41,340 nt of DNA from NCBI GenBank assembly GCA_038204465.1, contig JBBRCX010000038.1:1-41340 (forward strand), in the 5' to 3' direction. Source of the DNA: JBBRCX01 sp038204465. Its GTDB lineage: Bacteria > Planctomycetota > Phycisphaerae > Tepidisphaerales > Tepidisphaeraceae. Below, in pieces: positions 37,997-41,340 of this stretch (positions are counted from its first letter, which is position 1; each line of letters opens with the position of its first letter). A program made the translations under genes and the position numbers. The notes below the pieces were generated by a model that made no database searches, had not been told where the DNA came from, and saw only the letters and a list, made by a program, of their open reading frames with translations.

Positions 37997-38947
37997 TCAA
38001 TGGGCGGGCGACGACATGGTCGTTCCCACCGCCTGGCGCGGCTGATCCAGCACCCAGACCCCCAGCACCCGCTTCTCCCGCTTCAACTTCAGCCCCGTCT
38101 GCTTCGCCACGTTCGCCAGCACCTCATCCGCCACCTCGCCCGATGGCTGAGTGTTCGCAAAAGCCCTCGGCCGCACGTCGTCGTGATAATACCAACTGAC
38201 CCGCACGTCGGTCGGGCTGACGCCTTCGGCCATGATCGGCCGGCGAAGGCAGTTGCCGACCTCGATCAGCAGCCTCGACACGTTTCCGTTCATCGTGCCG
38301 CCGTTGCGACCCAGCGTCTTGTGGAACAGTTGAACGTTCGTCTGGTCGGGCGGGCTCGGGTCCGACATCGGGGTGAACTTGAACGTTCCGCTGGCGATGA
38401 TGACATCGCGCTCCACCTGCCGCAGCGTCAGCTTCGCGGGGGCGCCGAGCAGTTTGCTCAACTCCTTCTCGAACGCCGCGATGCGCTGCGGCAGCGACGC
38501 CGGCTCGCGGACGACCCAGTCGCCCGGCATCGGCCGCCTAAGGATCTCCTGCGGAATGTCGACGCTGTTCCAGGGCAATTGGGTCGCGGTGCGGACGGCG
38601 GAACCCACCGTCCCGCCGTTGCCGTAGTTGACGTAGTATTCGCTCAGCTCTTCACCGTTCCACTGCAGCACCATCCGGTCGGGGTCCTTGCCTTCCATCG
38701 CCTGGCGGGAATTCTGCGCGATCCACTTCGCCCGCTCCGGGATGAAAGGCGGCGCCACGAGCTTCGCCGTCTCATCCTTCCGCAACGCATACACCGCGTC
38801 GAACCGCTGCTGCCACTCTTCCGTGACGCGGGGATTCGGCGCCGGCGCCGGCGGGTTGAAGTGGCGATCGATAAGGAACCACAGGAGCGGGACGAGCGCG
38901 ACGGCAACGACCGTGACTGCGATGTAGTGGATCCTGGTGAGCTTCAT
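37997..38947 (-). CDS. Membrane-anchored protein of unknown function
   Basis: From ATG 38947 (AAGGGG six bases upstream) the product has 316 residues. One N-terminal membrane helix (~8-27, VTVVAVALVPLLWFLI) is followed by IDRHFNPPAPAPNP and a soluble domain outside the membrane. The C-terminus VLANVAKQTGLKLKREKRVLGVWVLD resembles the end of soil-bacterial TIGR03435-type proteins, a weak likeness. I recognise no function. It is convergent with fusA (120 bases). A piece resembling its own membrane-helix codons recurs 230 bases upstream. Confidence 0.75.
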   Translation of the reverse strand: MKLTRIHYIAVTVVAVALVPLLWFLIDRHFNPPAPAPNPRVTEEWQQRFDAVYALRKDETAKLVAPPFIPERAKWIAQNSRQAMEGKDPDRMVLQWNGEELSEYYVNYGNGGTVGSAVRTATQLPWNSVDIPQEILRRPMPGDWVVREPASLPQRIAAFEKELSKLLGAPAKLTLRQVERDVIIASGTFKFTPMSDPSPPDQTNVQLFHKTLGRNGGTMNGNVSRLLIEVGNCLRRPIMAEGVSPTDVRVSWYYHDDVRPRAFANTQPSGEVADEVLANVAKQTGLKLKREKRVLGVWVLDQPRQAVGTTMSSPAH

Positions 38948-39121
38948 CTGCGCCCCTTGCCGGGTACCCGGCAGATTAACATGAGAAAGCAGTCCAAGGA
39001 AAATTAGCCACCGATGAACACGGCTCGACTGTCTTCGACCCTGAGGCTCAGACCCGAAGGGAGCTCGCCGAAGTCCGATGAACACCGAGTGAAAACACGG
39101 GACGGAGGCTTCATTACGAAG

Positions 39122-39178
39122 TCAATGCCGATCGATGGCGATCCACAGAAGTGGAACGACCGCGATGGCAGCAACCAT
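39122..39178 (-). pseudogene. 18-residue stub resembling the start of the neighbouring membrane protein
   Basis: ATG 39178, with GGAGGA eight bases upstream, opens MVAAIAVVPLLWIAIDRH and then TGA. The stretch AVVPLLWIAIDRH matches ALVPLLWFLIDRH of the gene at 37997-38947. It is probably the remnant of a duplicated or broken gene start; the codons differ enough to suggest old divergence. Confidence 0.5.
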
Positions 39179-39199
39179 CAGGCTCTCCTCCCATGCTTT

Positions 39200-39409
39200 T
39201 TAATCGGTGTTGATCGGCAGCGCCCAGGTGGACCAGACGCGGCGACAGAGCACGCGGTGAAAGTCGGACCAATGCCCTTTGGCCAACGGCCCGACGGCGC
39301 GCAACATGCCGGTCACGGTGCGATGACGCAGGGAAAGGATCGCGCCCAGAATCAGAACGACAACCCGCTGGAAAGTTGGACGAGTGAATGCTACAGAGAA
39401 CGAAAGGGG
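39200..39409 (-). pseudogene. Transposase remnant (IS701/DDE-like N-terminal region)
   Basis: The minus-strand frame between stops at 39412 and 39200 reads FTRPTFQRVVVLILGAILSL, then RHRTVTGMLRAVGPLAKGHW, then SDFHRVLCRRVWSTWAL. This is the characteristic N-terminal part of IS701-type transposases (F-RPTF...LLLGA...RRTVT...H...YHR...W). There is no start codon, the frame ends after ~69 codons, and the catalytic domain is missing. It is a decayed insertion sequence. No terminal inverted repeats were seen. Confidence 0.75.
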
Positions 39410-39528
39410 CTATGTTCTGACGCCCCGGCTACCGCAGTTCATCAAAGCCGGTACTTGAACTGGAGATCAGCCACTTCGGCGGATTTCATGTTACCATAAC
39501 CTCGACTGTGTTGAACAAAAAATTCCAT

Positions 39529-40122
39529 ATGAAACGACAACTCCCAACCTCCAGCACTGGGTACCAGATCATAATCACACTTCGCGGAAGCAAGCCGCCC
39601 ATCTGGCGGCGGCTCGTCGTGCCGGCGGAGATTACGCTCGAAGACCTTCATCATATAATTCAAGCGGCGATGGGTTGGTACGACAGCCATCTGCACGATT
39701 TCGATATTGACGGCGGGCGGTACGTGGGCCGATCCCCGTACGGCGAAGACATGGGCATGGAAGGCATGGATGAAGCGAAATATCGCCTCTGTGAGGTCGT
39801 CAGCGCCGAGAAGACGAAATTCAACTACCAGTATGATTTTGGAGACAGTTGGGATCATGTGCTGCTCATCGAGAAGATCATCCCGGCCGCAAGCCTGCCG
39901 CAACTGTTCGTCTGCCTGGCGGGGAAAGGGAGCTGCCCGCCCGAAGATTGCGGCGGGATTTGGGGGTATTGCCAACTGCTCGAAACGCTGAGCAACCCGA
40001 AGCATCCCGAGCACAAGGACATGAAAGAATGGATCGGGGGCGAATTTGATCCGGATTCATTCGACGTGGAGACCGTGAACAAGAGATTGGCCGCGTTTCG
40101 GGGTAAGGGAAAACGTCGATGA
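39529..40122 (+). CDS. Plasmid pRiA4b ORF-3-like protein
   Basis: The 197-residue product from ATG 39529 has the family hallmarks YQIIITLRGSKPPIWRRLVVP, TLEDLHHIIQAAMGWYDSHLHDF, FNYQYDFGDSWDHVLLIEKI, the Cys pair CPPEDCGGIWGY, and a late EFDPDSFDVETVNKRLA. Members occur on plasmids and in IS1096-like contexts (TnpR) and also singly in chromosomes; their function is unknown. A GTG seven codons upstream is an alternative start. It stands among mobile debris: a transposase fragment on one side and a 16S rRNA fragment on the other, supporting acquisition by transfer. Confidence 0.9.
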   Translation: MKRQLPTSSTGYQIIITLRGSKPPIWRRLVVPAEITLEDLHHIIQAAMGWYDSHLHDFDIDGGRYVGRSPYGEDMGMEGMDEAKYRLCEVVSAEKTKFNYQYDFGDSWDHVLLIEKIIPAASLPQLFVCLAGKGSCPPEDCGGIWGYCQLLETLSNPKHPEHKDMKEWIGGEFDPDSFDVETVNKRLAAFRGKGKRR

Positions 40123-40174
40123 AGGGATGGTTTTGATGTCCAGCGATGGCGGATGCTTAAGCGGCGATCAGAGC

Positions 40175-40269
40175 CCATTGTAGCACGTGTGTGGCCCTGG
40201 GCATAAAGGCCATGAGGACTTGAAGTCATCTCCACCTTCCTCCGGTTTGACACCGGCAGTCCCCTCAGA
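40175..40269 (-). rRNA. 16S rRNA fragment (about E. coli positions 1147-1241)
   Basis: On the minus strand the 95 bases read TCTGAGGGGACTGCCGG..., then AGGAAGGTGGAGATGACTTC, AAGTCCTCATGGCCTTTATG, CCCAGGG, and finally CACACGTGCTACAATGG. This is the conserved 16S block around universal primer sites 1175 and 1237. Differences from the consensus include GATGACTTC for GATGACGTC, GGTGGAGAT for GGTGGGGAT and GGGCCACACA for GGGCTACACA or GGGCTGCACA. The flanks do not match 16S. It is a broken copy between the ORF-3-like gene and the dioxygenase gene. Confidence 0.85.
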
Positions 40270-40301
40270 CTAAGCGCGAATCGTGACAACAGGAATACAC
40301 C

Positions 40302-41057
40302 ATGACCCTTTCCCAGGAACAAATCGACACCTTCTCCCGCAACGGCTTTCTCCCGTACGAGAAAATCCTCAAGGAAGATGAGATCGACCTGCTCCGCCGC
40401 GAATACGACCGCGAGTTCGCTCTCGCCGAAACCGCCGGGCACTGGCGCAACCTCTCCGCCAACGAGGACGCGGCCGTCTCCGAGCAGAAGTCGGCGAAGG
40501 TCAAGATGCTCCAGATCATGCAGATGTGCGAGCGCAACGTTCACTACCGAAAGCTGCTCTACGACGCCCGCATCCTCGACGTGGTGGAAGATCTCATCGG
40601 CTCCAACATCATGCTCTTCCACGACCAGGCCCTGTTCAAGCCGGCCCTCGAGGGCGGCGAGGTCACCTGGCACCAGGACAACGCCTACTGGAAGTGCCGC
40701 CCCGCCAACCTCGTTTCCTGCTGGCTCACGCTCGACGACGTCGACGCCGCCAACGGCGCGATGCAGGTCATCCCCGGCTCCCACCTCTCCCCCATCTGGC
40801 ACGAGAAGAAAGACGAGAAGGTCATCCTCTTCGACCTCCGGGACAAGATCGATGAGTCAAAGGCGGTCACCGTCCCACTGCCCGCCGGCGCCTGCATGTT
40901 CCATCACTGCCAGACCCTTCACCACACCAATCCCAACACCACCCCGCGTCAGCGCCGCGCCTTCGCGATCCACTTCATGACCCCGGGCACGCGCGCCGGC
41001 AACGGCGAGGTGATGCACACCACCTTCTCCCGGCCGATCCTGCGATTGAGCGCTTGA
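40302..41057 (+). CDS. Phytanoyl-CoA dioxygenase (PhyH) family oxygenase
   Basis: An Fe(II)/2-oxoglutarate-dependent oxygenase. The 251-residue product opens LSQEQIDTFSRNGFLPYEKIL, typical of the family. The iron site is His124-x-Asp126 in VTWHQDNAYW with the distal His207 in TLHHTNPN. The 2-oxoglutarate-binding Arg is in the RQRRAFAIHF segment that follows. VIPGSH is also typical. AGGA about seven bases before the ATG supports the start. Family members hydroxylate lipids, small metabolites or natural products; the substrate is unknown. It is monocistronic within the window. Confidence 0.92.
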   Translation: MTLSQEQIDTFSRNGFLPYEKILKEDEIDLLRREYDREFALAETAGHWRNLSANEDAAVSEQKSAKVKMLQIMQMCERNVHYRKLLYDARILDVVEDLIGSNIMLFHDQALFKPALEGGEVTWHQDNAYWKCRPANLVSCWLTLDDVDAANGAMQVIPGSHLSPIWHEKKDEKVILFDLRDKIDESKAVTVPLPAGACMFHHCQTLHHTNPNTTPRQRRAFAIHFMTPGTRAGNGEVMHTTFSRPILRLSA

Positions 41058-41340
41058 GAAGGGTTTTTTTAAAAGTCAGGTGGTCAGGTCTGTTTCCAGG
41101 AGGAGTGTTCGCCGCATCTTGGGGTGTTGGGTGATTGGTTAGTCCTCGTGAGCGACGGATTCAGGAGATGCAGACGCGGAGGGGCGGCCCCCTCCGCACC
41201 TCCCTGAATACAGCTCCGGCAAAGGAAGCGTGGGGGGGGAAACCGAGCCACCAGCAAGGCCGCCATACCCCGGGGCGGGGGCCCCCCGGCCGCACCCCAC
41301 CGCCACCCCGCGTGGCCGCGGGGAGGGGGGGAGTTGGGGG
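41058..41340. other. Terminal non-coding stretch with hairpin and low-complexity end
   Basis: After the dioxygenase stop a short T7 run occurs without a stem. GCGGAGGGG (41176-41184) pairs with CCCCTCCGC (41189-41197), a perfect 9-bp stem with a 4-base loop. From about 41230 the sequence becomes runs of G and C (for example GGGGCGGGGGCCCCCC), which may be a poor-quality assembly end. I see no gene. Confidence 0.5.

Noticed and set aside
39014..39499. A 161-codon plus-strand frame upstream of the ORF-3-like gene
   Set aside because: It is antisense to the transposase remnant, with low-complexity polar sequence and no motifs.
39442..40014. A 190-codon minus-strand frame opposite the pRiA4b ORF-3-like gene
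   Set aside because: The plus-strand product has clear family motifs; the minus frame has none.
40205..40262. Possible tRNA-Sec-like fold (GACTTGAAGTC, then GGTTTGACACC) on the plus strand
   Set aside because: The acceptor arms do not pair, and the opposite strand matches the conserved 16S rRNA block throughout.

Overview
The window is 41,340 bases of G+C-rich DNA with bacterial gene structure. The gene set looks like a planctomycete, most likely of the Phycisphaerae/Tepidisphaerales kind. Support for this: a pyrophosphate-type phosphofructokinase, an ExbB plus von Willebrand-A cell-envelope cluster, RHS/LamG cassettes, an ATP-dependent DNA ligase, a nuoA away from other nuo genes, and palindromic and heptad repeats of a style I associate with planctomycete genomes. 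The phylum is an inference from gene style; no complete rRNA gene is present.

Layout. 1-3.2 kb (minus): end of an ExbB-VWA operon and an Eis-like acetyltransferase. 3.4-5.2 kb (plus): a DJ-1/PfpI protein and ruvB. 5.2-6.9 kb (minus): a TIM-barrel isomerase-like protein and a lipase. 7.2-10.9 kb: carB, enlarged by in-frame repeat insertions, then a terminator shared with a convergent SirB1-type gene. 12.6-13.1 kb: a solitary nuoA, followed by a 670-base gap holding an rRNA-style promoter and boxA-like element on the minus strand, then tRNA-Asn. 13.8-17.8 kb: an RHS island directly downstream of that tRNA, with a headless RHS gene carrying a variable tip, a four-helix membrane protein (possible immunity protein), and a second partial copy of the RHS-associated domain as a long direct repeat. 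17.9-21.1 kb: a translationally coupled pair of alkaline-phosphatase-superfamily genes and a small helix-rich protein. 21.1-23.8 kb (minus): tRNA-Val, ATP-dependent DNA ligase, cobalamin adenosyltransferase. 24.0-26.7 kb: a PhoB/PhoR-type two-component system. 26.8-27.6 kb: a FolD homologue lacking the catalytic lysine. 27.6-28.8 kb (minus): a small membrane peptide and an unrecognised protein. 29.0-30.9 kb: a family-4 glycosidase with an extra C-terminal sandwich domain. 30.9-35.3 kb (minus): pepP-like peptidase, accB, accC and PPi-phosphofructokinase. 35.3-37.9 kb: fusA behind a structured 475-base leader. 38.0-40.3 kb: an unrecognised membrane-anchored protein, a decayed transposase, a pRiA4b ORF-3-like gene and a 95-base piece of 16S rRNA. 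40.3-41.1 kb: a phytanoyl-CoA dioxygenase-like gene. The last 100 bases are low-complexity G/C runs.

Most genes are ordinary housekeeping or accessory genes without one common pathway; clear functional units are accB-accC (fatty-acid synthesis entry), the two-component pair, the ExbB-VWA pair and the phosphatase-superfamily pair. The most unusual items are the RHS tip cassette between long direct repeats beside a tRNA, the palindromic element translated inside carB, the orphan rRNA-type leader, the 16S rRNA fragment, the FolD homologue with three changed active-site residues, and the fusA leader with a six-codon peptide and terminator-like hairpins.
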